In this document: piece by piece, positions 24,601-33,392 of the stretch
Layout of the letters: the number at the start of each line of letters is the position of its first letter
Numbering within the stretch: position 1 is the stretch's first letter
Assembly: GCA_026873275.1 (NCBI GenBank)
Contig: JANTUC010000009.1
Location: 1 to 64,000, forward strand
Length of the DNA: 64,000 nt
Direction: 5' to 3'
Source: Pseudopithomyces maydicus
Taxonomy: Eukaryota; Ascomycota; Dothideomycetes; Pleosporales; Didymosphaeriaceae
Position numbers and translations under genes: made by a program
The notes under the pieces: model-generated
What the model saw: the letters and a program-made list of their open reading frames with translations, nothing else
The model's database searches: none
What the model was told of the DNA's origin: nothing

Positions 24601-25075
24601 CATCCGCCATCAGCGTCGTGTGATGCGCAGGTTCTGACTGCAGTGCACATTTGCAGTTCTTCATCGAAAGCTCTCTCTTTCCCCAATGTATCTGTGGGTT
24701 ATGCTTTCGTAGCCAGGGGATACCTAGGATTAAGTCATGCTGACTTGCATCCAAGACGTCTAAGGTAATCCTCTCCTGGTGCTCATGGATCCTGAGTGTC
24801 GTCGTGACCTCGAGTCGTATGCTTGATTGTCCTGGTAATCGGCGTCCATTCGCGACATGGATAGTCAAAGGGGTTTCCTTGAGTTGTTCTCTGAGTCCGG
24901 CTCTTTGAACGGTCTTCCTCGAGATGAAGTTCCCTTGGGCTCCCGAATCCAGTAAAGCTTTGATCCGTATTCTTTCATTAAGCGTTACCGGTAGCTTAAT
25001 GAGTGATGCCTGGTCAGTTACCAGTGCATTTAATTCCGTTGCGGCTCCACTGAGTCCGCTCGTTGGCCTAAAAAA
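21659..25075 (-). CDS. pol: Pol polyprotein: protease, RT, RNase H, integrase, chromodomain
   Basis: Open from the frameshift site at 25075 to the stop at 21659, about 1,138 codons. In order: an aspartic protease with an LDSGA active site near 24943-24957; reverse transcriptase with the YLDD motif at 23897-23908; RNase H with a TDAS motif; integrase with an HHCC zinc finger and D, D, E residues (DFVTGLPG, DRDKLFTS and TDGQTE contexts); and a C-terminal chromodomain containing FLIKWKGYPNSENTWEP. All catalytic residues are present. There is no ATG of its own near the start, so synthesis as Gag-Pol by -1 frameshifting is inferred. The chromodomain probably directs integration to methylated histone H3 chromatin, which fits its landing inside a silenced repeat block. 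Confidence 0.93.
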   Translation of the reverse strand, partial: FFRPTSGLSGAATELNALVTDQASLIKLPVTLNERIRIKALLDSGAQGNFISRKTVQRAGLREQLKETPLTIHVANGRRLPGQSSIRLEVTTTLRIHEHQERITLDVLDASQHDLILGIPWLRKHNPQIHWGKRELSMKNCKCALQSEPAHHTTLMADESMINNLNSRQKVDKLELPSADAGRHHQVKKHEKEKRTTHDIPDEYKEWSHLFREEEGKANLPEHQPWDHTIDLEEGKTPPFGPLYGKSGKELQWEKDFIEKNLDKGYIRESKSPAASPFMFVLKKNGEPRPCIDYRALNNITIKNRYPLPNISELRDRLSRAKIFTAMDLRDGYHLIRMKEGEEWKTAFRSRYGLFEYTVMPFGLTNAPATFQELINNTLRNYLDIFVVAYLDDILIYSENEREHVEHVKIVLEALRKAHLRIKPEKCKFHVTELEFLGHVVNTKGFSISPDKIETIRAWPIPKTIGDVREFLGFCGFNRQFIKDYSKITIPLTALTKKDVAFKWTEQCDQAFKQLVQASISAPVLVAFRSDEPLRMETDASDLAIGACAKQERDGQWHPVAYYSYKFIDAETRYDIHDKELYAIVKALKHWRIYAHGCSELTIFTDHKNLLRFTTTKELTPRQARWSEALGQYKFKILYTPGKENGRADALSRRKDLAGDKVKTYSAILKENKDGSLGPTAELNQLIIVTKDVPKEQQEEVIRQHHDDPLYGHPGISKTMELIQRNYNFKGIKEAVTTYIRKCADCQRNKHATHLKYGEMQAIKIPTAPWEDIAMDFVTGLPGSTDPATEVKYNAILVIVDRFTKYAEMIPCKKEYTADQLGYLILDRLVRHHGIPRTIISDRDKLFTSNYWTTLMALIGTKRKLSTAYHPQTDGQTERTNQTMETYLRIYCNKKKDNWVSLLPLAQMAYNNKESATTGITPYYANHGKHPHLFDQVLPTVINTAEAEKTAGIMKQTHEELRENLEKSQRQTISYVNKKRKTAPQLKKGDKVYLLTKNLRTQKKKHKKLDHVKVGPFFISKQISPVNYKLELPPDAKIHPVFHISLLEPADPETPVQTTFYHQAEEETEFEVEKILDVRYDQCRETEEFLIKWKGYPNSENTWEPVRNLGNCKPMVSQFLQQRSKRNGHNSSHTHLQK

Positions 25076-26826
25076 GACTGCTTGCCTTTCTTGCCTGCTC
25101 GCTTGCGTCTGAAGGGTTCACTTGCCTCCATCGTGTCGAGCCATTTGTCTTCACCGAATCCGAACATGGCCTTAGTTCTTGCATGCTTCTGGCAATCCTT
25201 GTGCAAGCATGTCTGCCAATGTTCTTGTGTGCATGTGCCGTTAATAACAAGTGTCATCGCCATGTTTTCTCCTTCGAGGTATCCTGGAAAGTATTGTCGA
25301 GTTCGCTTGTCCCAGAGATGTACGTCACAGTCGTCGATCGGGCAGTCGAACCATTCCCATCGGCAGCGAAGCTGCTTAGAGGGGAACCAATGTTCTTCCT
25401 TGGCCCTATAGTGGATAGTACACTGGTCGTGGTTGCATAGTTTCCAGTTGATGCACATGTGTTTGGGGTTTCGGTGGTCCAGTACGTAATCCGGTTCGTA
25501 GGTTTCTTTCTCGTTTTCATAGACTTTTTGCTTTGACTGTCGTTGGTACCTTTCTTGTCCCCATTCGATGTCAGCTTCACTAACGTACTTGAGTCGCTGA
25601 TCATCTAGGTGTGGGACTGATCCTTCAGGAAGATCTACATCCCGTGGTTGGAATTCTTCTTCCAGAGGTTCTGTTTGCGTGAGTTTGTCGAGGTACTCCA
25701 TAACGTTGATTGGTTTGGTTTGAGGATGTGGCGTAGGTGCTCGCGCTCGTACGGGTTCAAAGTCGTTGATGGGTTCTTCGTACGGATCCTCGTAAAGCCG
25801 TGAATCGTCTGAGTCCGAGTGTTCGTTTAGGTCTATATCACTTATGCCGTCTGTGATAACCCATTCGTCTTCGTCGTCCTGATCGTTGGCGACGGTGATT
25901 ACGTTCAACTGTCTGATGACCTTGTTCTTAGATCTGCAGTTCCTGGCGATGTGACCCGGTTTGTCACAGTTAAAACAAGTGCGTTGCTCCTTTTGATTGA
26001 ACGGGGTCCCTCCTCGAGGTTTACCGAAGGCGCGCTTGAGTCTGTTTGGTCCATTGGCATTTCCAGAGGCTTTGCCATATGTTCCAGTTTTCTTCTCCTC
26101 CTTCCTTACCATTACATTGTCCAGTTCCATCGGCTGGTAGCCGTAGGGGTCGTTCGTAACCCGTTGTTTGGTAGTGGTCGTACGGTAACTGGTTCGTCCG
26201 CTTGACTTGCCATACGTGGGTTGGAATTTCCCATGATTCTTGTATTCCTGGTGTAATTCGTGCCATTCTGCATCAATCCTGATGGTTTCGTCGTAAAGTT
26301 CTTGCATCGTGTTGATCGCGGCTCCGCTGCGTAGGAGTTCTTCGCGCACGGATTTCTTGAGACCTTGCTTATACATTTTGCGTAGGGAATCGTCGTTCCA
26401 TTGGGTTTGTATAGCATAGTGTTTGAACTTTGCGGTGTATTCGGCTGCTGAGTGCGTTTGTCGAAGGCGTTGGATAGCTTCTTCAGCGTAAGACTTTTCA
26501 TTGGCTGAACCGAAGAGTTGTTTGATCTGAGTACGGAAGGTACTATAGTCTTCGATGAGTTGGTCGATCTGGTCTCCTTCTTGGTTTTCCGCTGAAAGGT
26601 ATGCTTCGATGTACGGCTGAATCCAGTCGGCTGGTTCGCCTCTCATGTACGTGGCGGCAAAGATGACTTTGTCCTTGTCTTCCATGTCCTTGTTGACACA
26701 GTGGAAGTACAGGTCGAGTTGGAGTAGCCATGTCTTGAGTTTGCGTCGATCGCCGTCGTACAAGTCCGGTTTAGCAGCTTTGCTGTTAGGATTGTTGAAT
26801 GGGGTAAGGTCGTTGAAGTCGCTCAT
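25030..26826 (-). CDS. gag: Gag polyprotein with zinc knuckle and three C-W-C-C-H motifs
   Basis: Start taken at the ATG at 26826. The frame is open from TTG at 26841, and residue numbers here count from that TTG. Capsid-like retrotransposon Gag region at about 30-200, basic stretch, then a CCHC zinc knuckle C289-x2-C292-x4-H297-x4-C302. An acidic linker is followed by three motifs of form C-x(2,4)-W-x2-C-x4-C-x2-H: C463/C469/C474/H477, C493/C500/C505/H508 and C537/C545/C550/H553. The last 30 residues are basic. The zinc knuckle binds element RNA in this family. The triple motif is unusual and could bind metal and nucleic acid or protein. The stop at 25030 overlaps the start of pol by 46 bases. 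Confidence 0.9.
   Translation of the reverse strand: MSDFNDLTPFNNPNSKAAKPDLYDGDRRKLKTWLLQLDLYFHCVNKDMEDKDKVIFAATYMRGEPADWIQPYIEAYLSAENQEGDQIDQLIEDYSTFRTQIKQLFGSANEKSYAEEAIQRLRQTHSAAEYTAKFKHYAIQTQWNDDSLRKMYKQGLKKSVREELLRSGAAINTMQELYDETIRIDAEWHELHQEYKNHGKFQPTYGKSSGRTSYRTTTTKQRVTNDPYGYQPMELDNVMVRKEEKKTGTYGKASGNANGPNRLKRAFGKPRGGTPFNQKEQRTCFNCDKPGHIARNCRSKNKVIRQLNVITVANDQDDEDEWVITDGISDIDLNEHSDSDDSRLYEDPYEEPINDFEPVRARAPTPHPQTKPINVMEYLDKLTQTEPLEEEFQPRDVDLPEGSVPHLDDQRLKYVSEADIEWGQERYQRQSKQKVYENEKETYEPDYVLDHRNPKHMCINWKLCNHDQCTIHYRAKEEHWFPSKQLRCRWEWFDCPIDDCDVHLWDKRTRQYFPGYLEGENMAMTLVINGTCTQEHWQTCLHKDCQKHARTKAMFGFGEDKWLDTMEASEPFRRKRAGKKGKQSFLGQRADSVEPQRN
25069..25075 (-). promoter_or_regulatory. -1 ribosomal frameshift heptamer T TTT TTA
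   Basis: In the gag frame the codons read TCT TTT TTA GGC, giving an X XXY YYZ heptamer of the U UUU UUA type, the same heptamer as the HIV-1 gag-pol site. Pol is in the -1 frame and is open from here. A small hairpin (GGaCTC with GAGCC, plus-strand 25043-25057) can form about 11 bases downstream, within the gag tail. Confidence 0.8.
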
Positions 26827-26833
26827 GTTGAGG

Positions 26834-26841
26834 GTGTTCAA
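26834..26841 (-). promoter_or_regulatory. Primer-binding site, self-priming type
   Basis: Two bases inside the 5' LTR the sense strand reads TTGAACAC. It does not start with TGG, so no ordinary tRNA 3' end fits. It is fully complementary to GTGTTCAA at 27030-27037, where the transcript is predicted to start 33 bases after the TATA box. This matches the Tf1-type mechanism, in which the RNA 5' end folds back as primer. Confidence 0.65.
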
Positions 26842-26843
26842 GA

Positions 26844-27360
26844 TGTTATGACCACGAGGGTAGCTAGTCCTAGAGGTTAAGGTTGGTTCTCGGGCAGGAG
26901 CAACTTACGGAGGGAGAAGGGTTATCGACTGCGTGAGCGGGTCGATGGGGTAGTCGGTATCGGTATCACGAATGATACTAAATCAACAAGGAGGCCTGAG
27001 TGAATCCAAATGATAGATTGATAAACAGGTTGAACACGAGTATCTAGTAGGATACTCGAGTCTCTATATACATGACTAGTCCCATGAGTCCCATTGTCCC
27101 ATGAGTCCCAAAATCCCATAAGTCCCAAAATCCCATAAGTCCCAAAATCCCGTATTCGCGCGTAACTGTGCCTTATTGGCTCCCGTATCTTTACTCGTCC
27201 CATAAGTCCCAAGATCCCGTGCGGGACTTTGGTCCGTGCGTTACATGCGACGGTTGGGACTGGTGTTGGTCACGTGTTCTAAGCGACCTGGGATCCGGCG
27301 GCTAGGAGCAGAAGTGGTTATGATAACGAGCTCCTGCCCCACTTCGCGCGGATCGTAACA
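26844..27360 (-). repeat. 5' LTR of intact chromovirus
   Basis: 517 bp, appearing identical to 20557-21073. On the sense strand U3 carries four 17-bp repeats, then a TATA box at 27065-27070, then the predicted RNA start near 27037. Confidence 0.93.
27065..27070 (-). promoter_or_regulatory. TATA box of LTR promoter
   Basis: TATATA on the minus strand, 33 bases before GTGTTCAA (27037), the predicted transcript start. The spacing is right for a polymerase II promoter, and the start coincides with the primer-complementary sequence. The 3' LTR has the same sequence at 20778-20783. Confidence 0.65.
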
Positions 27361-27365
27361 AAAAA
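27361..27365. other. Target-site duplication, right copy (AAAAA)
   Basis: Five A directly after the LTR end, matching 20552-20556. Confidence 0.8.
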
Positions 27366-30300
27366 TTAGGAAAAAACCTACCTTTAAAAAGGATAGATAA
27401 AATACTATAATAATACTTACTAGATCTACTATAAGTATAAATATATTATAAAATAGTGGCCACAGGGCCTAATCTATAAATATATTTTAGAAGTAAGTAT
27501 ATATAACACTAATTATAGAGTAAACTATAATATAATATACTAAGATATCACTCACTAGAAGAATTATAAAAGGAAATATTTTACACACTATTATATAAAA
27601 GAAGAGAATACTATAAACCTATCTAATAAAAAGCACTAAAGGATAGCTCTAAATAAATATATATTAAAAGAATATAATTAGCACAGATAAGATAATACTA
27701 AAAAAGAAAAGAAATACCTAAACTAAGTTAAAACTTATTTTAATAAGCTCTATATAAAATATAACTAAAAGTAAAACGCCGCTTACCTAGGGAGGAACTT
27801 AAAGAAACTAAATAATACTAATAATAAGTTAAAAAACTAGTGCACTATTAAAAAATAAACTATACTAGTAAAGGCGCTCCCATAAAGGTTTATAAAATAG
27901 ATTAGAATAATAACCTATATATTAAAAAAGAAGTTATAATTAAAGGATACTAAGTAATAGCACTTATAAACTCTAGAATTACTAAATATTTAATCTCCCT
28001 TAAAGTAGTGGAAAAGCATAAGCTGCCCTACTAAAATAAGATAATATCTATTTAGGTAGAAATAATAGATAGAATATTCTCTTAAGAATATAATAAAGGC
28101 TAGTTACGCCTTAAAATAATACTATTACTTATTAGTCTAGATAGACTCTAGAGCCAATACAGTTTTACTATAATAGACTTAAGAAGCCTAAAAGTAATTA
28201 TTAATTATAATTAATTATTAAAGTATAATCCTATCATCAACTAGTAGAAGAAAATAATATATAATTAAGAATTTATAGTTAGGGTTACTAGTGTAAGGAA
28301 GTTATAAGTACACCTAAAGATTTAGTATATATCTTAGAGAAAGGGAATTAGCGGAAGAAAGACTATATAATAAATATTACCTTATAAGATTATAAGAATC
28401 TATAAAAAGAACCCTTAAAAAGTAAGTATTATTTAAATATAAAGGAGTAAGCTCTAGAAGGAGGGGTAAGAAATTCTATTTATACTCTAAAAATATTAAA
28501 ACTTCGCAGAACTCTTTTATAAGAAAAATAATAAAATACTTCTAAAATACTAAAAATAGGATCACAAGATTTATCTATAAGAAGGTATAAAGCTATACCT
28601 AAAATAACTATAATTACTATTATAAGATTAATAAGAAGAACTAATAAAATAGTTAAGAAAAAACTTAAAATAAAAGTTTATATAGCCTAGTAAGAGCCTA
28701 ATAGCCTCTATTATATTATTTATACTAAAGAAGGATAGACGACTCCAACTATATATAAATTACTAATAATTAAATAATAAAACTATTAAGAACTAATATC
28801 TACTATTATTAATAATAAAGCTTATAGATCGTCTCTAGGGAGTTAAGTGGTTTATAAAGTTTAATATATAAAATAACTTTTACTATATCCGCATAGCTAA
28901 AGGATATAAATAAATAACTATGTTTTAAATACGCTATAGATTATATAAATTTATAGTTATATTTATAAGACTTATAAATACCCCAGTAATATTCTAAGCA
29001 GTAGTAAATAAGGCACTATATAAATACCTAAATATATTCTGCACAATATACCTAGACAATATACTAGTATACTCTAGAGAAATACTTAAAAAATATATAT
29101 AATATATATAAAAAGTACTAAAAAAGATAAAAGAATACTAATTACTTCTATATCTAAATAAGTGTAAGTTCTATATAATAAAAACTAAGTACTTAGGATT
29201 TATTATCTTAAGAAAAGAGATTACTATAAACCCTAAAAAAATAGCTATAGTATAAAAATAGCTATAACTTAAATTAGTAAAGGATATTTAATTCTTTCTA
29301 GAATTTACTAACTTCTATTAAAAGTTTATTATTAACTATTCTAAGACAACGGCACCCTTAACAGAGATTATAAAAAAAGAAGTAGAATTTAAGTAGAAAA
29401 AGAAATAATATATAATATTTAAAAGCCTAAAGAAACTATTTCTCTTAGTACCCCTTCTATAAATATTTAACCTATAAAGGAAAATCTAGATTAAAATAGA
29501 TATATCTAACTACGCACTTAAAGTAGTATTTATATAATAATATAAGGATAGGAAGTAAAGACTAGTATTCTTTTACTTATAAAAGTTCTTTAAAGCGGAA
29601 CTAAACTACAACATTTATAATAAGAAACTATTAAGAGTAATAAATACTTTTAAATAATAGGAAACGCAGCTTATAAAAGCGCCTATAAAAATTAAGATAT
29701 AAATAGACTATATAAACCTTACTAGCTTTATATTAATAAAGAAACTTAACTAATAATAAATATAATAGGTAGAGTTCCTCATGAACTTTAACTTTATAAT
29801 TTATTACTACTTAGGGACCCTTAATAGAATGGCAGATGCCTTAAATAGAAGAATTAACTTAATTAAGAATAAACTAGAATTATATAATATAATACTCTAA
29901 AAGGGGCATAACGGGACTCTAGAATATAATTAATTTAAAGAATCCTAGGAAAATAAATAATTTTTAAAACTTAAAGTATAAAAAGTATTAGTTAAACTAA
30001 CAGATTACTAAAAATAAATTATTATAGAAATATAAGAGGCACCTAAACTAATAAAAGAACTATATAAGTCTAGGGAATAGGGATACCTAGGTATAAAAGA
30101 AATAATATAATATATTATAAATAAATATACTATCCCTAAACTTAAATAAATAATTACTAAGGAGATAAGCAACTATTTAGCCTACTATAAAAATAAGTCT
30201 AAGAAATATAAGCCCTATAGTCTCCTATAATTATTACTAGCAGCCTAACGGCCATAGTAGAGTATAATAATAAATTTTATAATAAAACTCCCGAAATCGC

Positions 30301-31340
30301 CACAACTAAGAACAAAATAAATATATAACACTATTATAATAATAATAGATAGACTTATAAAAGCCATAAAGTTTAGGCCTATAAAAGAGTCTATAATAGT
30401 AAAAGAACTAGCTTATAAAATTAATAATACACTATTTGCGGAGCACGGCCTATTAAAAGAACTTATTATAAATTATAATAAGCTCTTTATATCTAAATAC
30501 TAAAATACGTTTATTATAATATTAGGGATAAATTAGAAGCTGTTAATAAGCTTCTATCTATAAATAGATAGATAAATAGAAAGAATTAACTAAATATTAA
30601 AATAGTACTTAAGGTTCTACATTAATAAGTAATAAAATAATTAAGTAGAACTACTGCCAACGGCATAGCTAGTATATAATAGAATTAAATTAAATATAAT
30701 AGAGTATTTACTATACTATATAAACTATAGATATAAGCCGGTCGCTCATTAAAATCTATAAAATATAGAAAGTATTTCTATAAGGGCATAGAATAAGGCC
30801 TAAAAGATAAAGAAACTATATAACACCCTTTATAAAAGAATTATAAAAAGGACCCTTTCGGCATCCGTAAATATAAATAAATAAAGGATTAAGAAACTAA
30901 TCTTTAAAAAAGAGGATAAAGTTTTCCTATTATAAAAAAATTTAAAAATTAAAAGACTAAGTAAAAAACTAAATTATCTATAAATAGGACCCTTTAAAGT
31001 CGCAGAGACTAAAGGACTAGTTATAAGTAAACTACTTCTATTATAAGAAACTAAAATATATCCTATCTTTTATAAAAATCTTCTAGAATCAGCACCTCTA
31101 GACACTCTAATTAAAATCTAGCTAAAATTAAAAGATAATAAGTATAAGGTTAAAGCTATTAAGAATCTATAAATAAATAAAGATTAGTAATAATACTTAG
31201 TAAAGTAGAAAGAATAGTTAGAGCAGTATAACACTTAAGAACTAAAAGAAAACCTTATAAACTATAAGAAATTACTAAGGAACTTTCGCTAATAAAAGTT
31301 AATATATTACTTTTAAGATAACCGCATAAGGAGACGCTTA
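27366..31340 (+). pseudogene. pol remnant of old chromovirus
   Basis: Continues the plus-strand old element after the nested insertion. Recognisable pieces: an RT core reading YLDN at 29049-29060 (YLDD with its last Asp lost, GAT to AAT); an integrase piece at 30441-30500 corresponding to the HGLPK...DRDKLF region with Asp lost; and a chromodomain remnant at 31142-31257 with Trp codons turned to stops. Stops are almost all TAG/TAA. Inactive. Confidence 0.75.
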
Positions 31341-31665
31341 GTTTAAAATTAGCTAAAAAGGTAGAAAGATTAAAAAATAAAAAAGGATTAAGTAAGAAAG
31401 AAGGATTAGTCTATAATTAATTTAAATTAATTAATAGTATAAGTAGTATCGCAGAAATAATAATAGCTCTACTCTTTAAAGCCTCCTTTTCTAAGATCTC
31501 TATTACGTTAGCTATATAAGTATTATATATAATAAAAACCTACTCCTCCTCCTTAGCCTAAGCAATCTTAAGCCTTAAATAAATAGTCTTTACTTTAGTA
31601 GTTAAAAGCTTAATATACTTTTAATATTTTACTACCTAAACGCGCTCCTACTCTTTTTTAGAAAT

Positions 31666-31857
31666 TTAAAAACTATACTCTGTATAGACTATAATGCATA
31701 TAGTATACTCCCTAGTAAAAGTATTTATAAAATACTTTAGAACCTTCTTCTTAATATAATAAACACATTTTATTAGTATTACTAAACTATAATAATAAAC
31801 CTTATTAGTATATATATAACATCTCTTAATTAATAATAATTTTAGTATCTTAGGCAT
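31666..31857 (-). pseudogene. RIP relic of antisense Zn2Cys6-like ORF (copy C)
   Basis: A 63-codon frame antisense to the old chromovirus, starting with ATG 157 bp from the LTR, exactly as in copy A. C31 and C54 remain. Residues 34, 42, 51 and 61 are Tyr where Cys is inferred. Past the stop, the frame continues as Glu/Lys/Gln-type sequence broken by TAG, consistent with a former coiled coil. Position and domain order match the intact 182-residue antisense frame at 21105-21653, although sequence identity is low. Confidence 0.6.
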
Positions 31858-32014
31858 AGTCAGGCGAATAAAAAATAGAAGAAAGGAAAAATAATACTAT
31901 AAAGATCCCTACCTTTATAGCTATAATTATTATAAAAGTGATTATAACGCTAGTAAACTATACTATAATAATAAGTATAGGCTATTAGGATAATAACCTT
32001 AAATAGGGGGGTAA

Positions 32015-32635
32015 TATTACAATTATAATAAGAAATTATAAAATAGTAGGAAAAAATTATATATAAAACGCTAGTAACTAAGATAAAAATAATAATTAAT
32101 TATACGCTAGATAGCGGGGCTAGCTAAATAATATATTATATAATTATAATCCCACTAAGAACGCAAAATTTTAAAAATACTAAATCTTAATAGGAGTAGA
32201 GCAATTACTTTTACTAAAAAATAGAATTTATAAAAATAGAGTAATTACTCTTATTTAAAAGATAAAATTTATAAGAGTAAAGGGAGTTACTCCTACTAAA
32301 TAAATAGAACTTATAAAAGTAAATTAGTAGGTTTAAGGATAGCAAAGGATAGATAAAATAGTATATAGTTTAAAATACTCTTTATATATTTCCTATTCTT
32401 TATAGTTAACTTCTTATATATCTTTATATACTTACTTATAGCTAAATTAAAGCTCTTCTTTATAATTAAGAATTATTAGCCTTTATAGAAGATAGTTATC
32501 TTACTTTTAGTAGTAAGATAGGGATATTTGCATTACCTATTACCTAACTATTATTTAATTACTAAATACCTATAAGACTCCTAAGAAGCCTACCTGCCCT
32601 TATATAGACTAGATAAGTAGAAACCCCTTATAACA
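32015..32635 (+). repeat. 3' LTR of old chromovirus (copy C)
   Basis: 621 bp from TATTACAATT to TATAACA. The right terminus still reads TAACA. Followed by CCTAT, partner of CCTAC at 18428-18432. Confidence 0.8.
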
Positions 32636-32640
32636 CCTAT

Positions 32641-33392
32641 TAAAATATAGAGTCTTCTCTCTAATTAATAAGAAGAGACTACTAAAATATAATATTAACT
32701 CCTTTATATATTACGCTTCTTAATCAGTATAATAAGAACTATTAGATATGGGACTTTAATAAGCGCATATAAGTCCTAAATCTTAAATAGGAGCGAGATT
32801 AATAGTATTATAGCTATTATATTATAACTAAAGTATAGGAATTATAATAAGGGTAATAAAGATTAATAAGAGGGAAGCGTAAGCAGCGATTACGCTTACT
32901 ATAATAACTTACTAAATTATAATTATAAGTTAGATACTAAGCATAATATAGATATATAAAAAAAATTACGTAACTAGATTTTATAGGCTCTATAATATAA
33001 AGCTTATAGAACCTAACTTTATAGGCTCTAAGTAATAGAGCTATAAAGCTAATTTATATTTATAAGTATATAATAGCGGCCGCCCACTTTAAATAATCCT
33101 TATTATTAATCTTTAATTTAGTTTTACTGTCCCTTACTTCTGCAGTAAAGATTACTATTAAGTATTTAGTAATAATAACCTTATTATATTAATTAACGTT
33201 TAACCTATATAACTTATACTTACCTATTCACTCCTTTTAACTCACTATACCCCAACGCGCATACCCTTAGTCTATAAGACTATAAAGTGTGCCCCGTAAT
33301 AAATAGCTTAATATTAAAATATACTATTTAGCGTATTATTCTATTTAACTAGAAAATAAGCCCACTAAGATATAAAATCTAGAAAGAAATAT
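32641..33392 (+). repeat. 224-bp tandem array, right part, split by a solo LTR
   Basis: The array interrupted at 18432 resumes here. Removing the inserted chromovirus and its duplication, the next unit start (32714) falls 224 bases after the one at 18282. A solo LTR interrupts it again at 32806-33301 and the unit continues to about 33,392. Confidence 0.65.
32806..33301 (+). repeat. Solo LTR, second Gypsy-like family
   Basis: 496 bp, starting TATTATAGC and ending CCCCGTAATA, flanked by a perfect AATAG duplication (32801-32805 and 33302-33306). Same family as 17145-17639. Confidence 0.75.

Larger units (their letters stand above)
20557..27360 (-). mobile_element. Intact Ty3/Gypsy chromovirus LTR retrotransposon
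   Basis: 6,804 bp element read on the minus strand. It has two 517-bp LTRs with TGTTA/TAACA ends, a 5-bp duplication, a primer-binding region, gag, pol reached by a -1 shift, a polypurine tract, and an antisense frame between pol and the 3' LTR. GC content is normal and there is no trace of RIP, in contrast to the DNA on both sides. The LTRs read the same wherever compared. Chromodomain and likely self-priming place it near the fungal chromoviruses. It appears complete and recently inserted. Confidence 0.93.
18433..32635 (+). mobile_element. Old RIP-degraded Ty3/Gypsy chromovirus, nest host
   Basis: LTRs at 18433-19054 and 32015-32635, flanked by CCTAC (18428-18432) and CCTAT (32636-32640), a 5-bp duplication differing by one C-to-T change. 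Without the 6.8-kb intact element inside it the length is about 7.4 kb. Order is gag, pol with integrase and chromodomain remnants, then an antisense frame. All frames are broken and key residues altered, so it is inactive. Confidence 0.8.
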
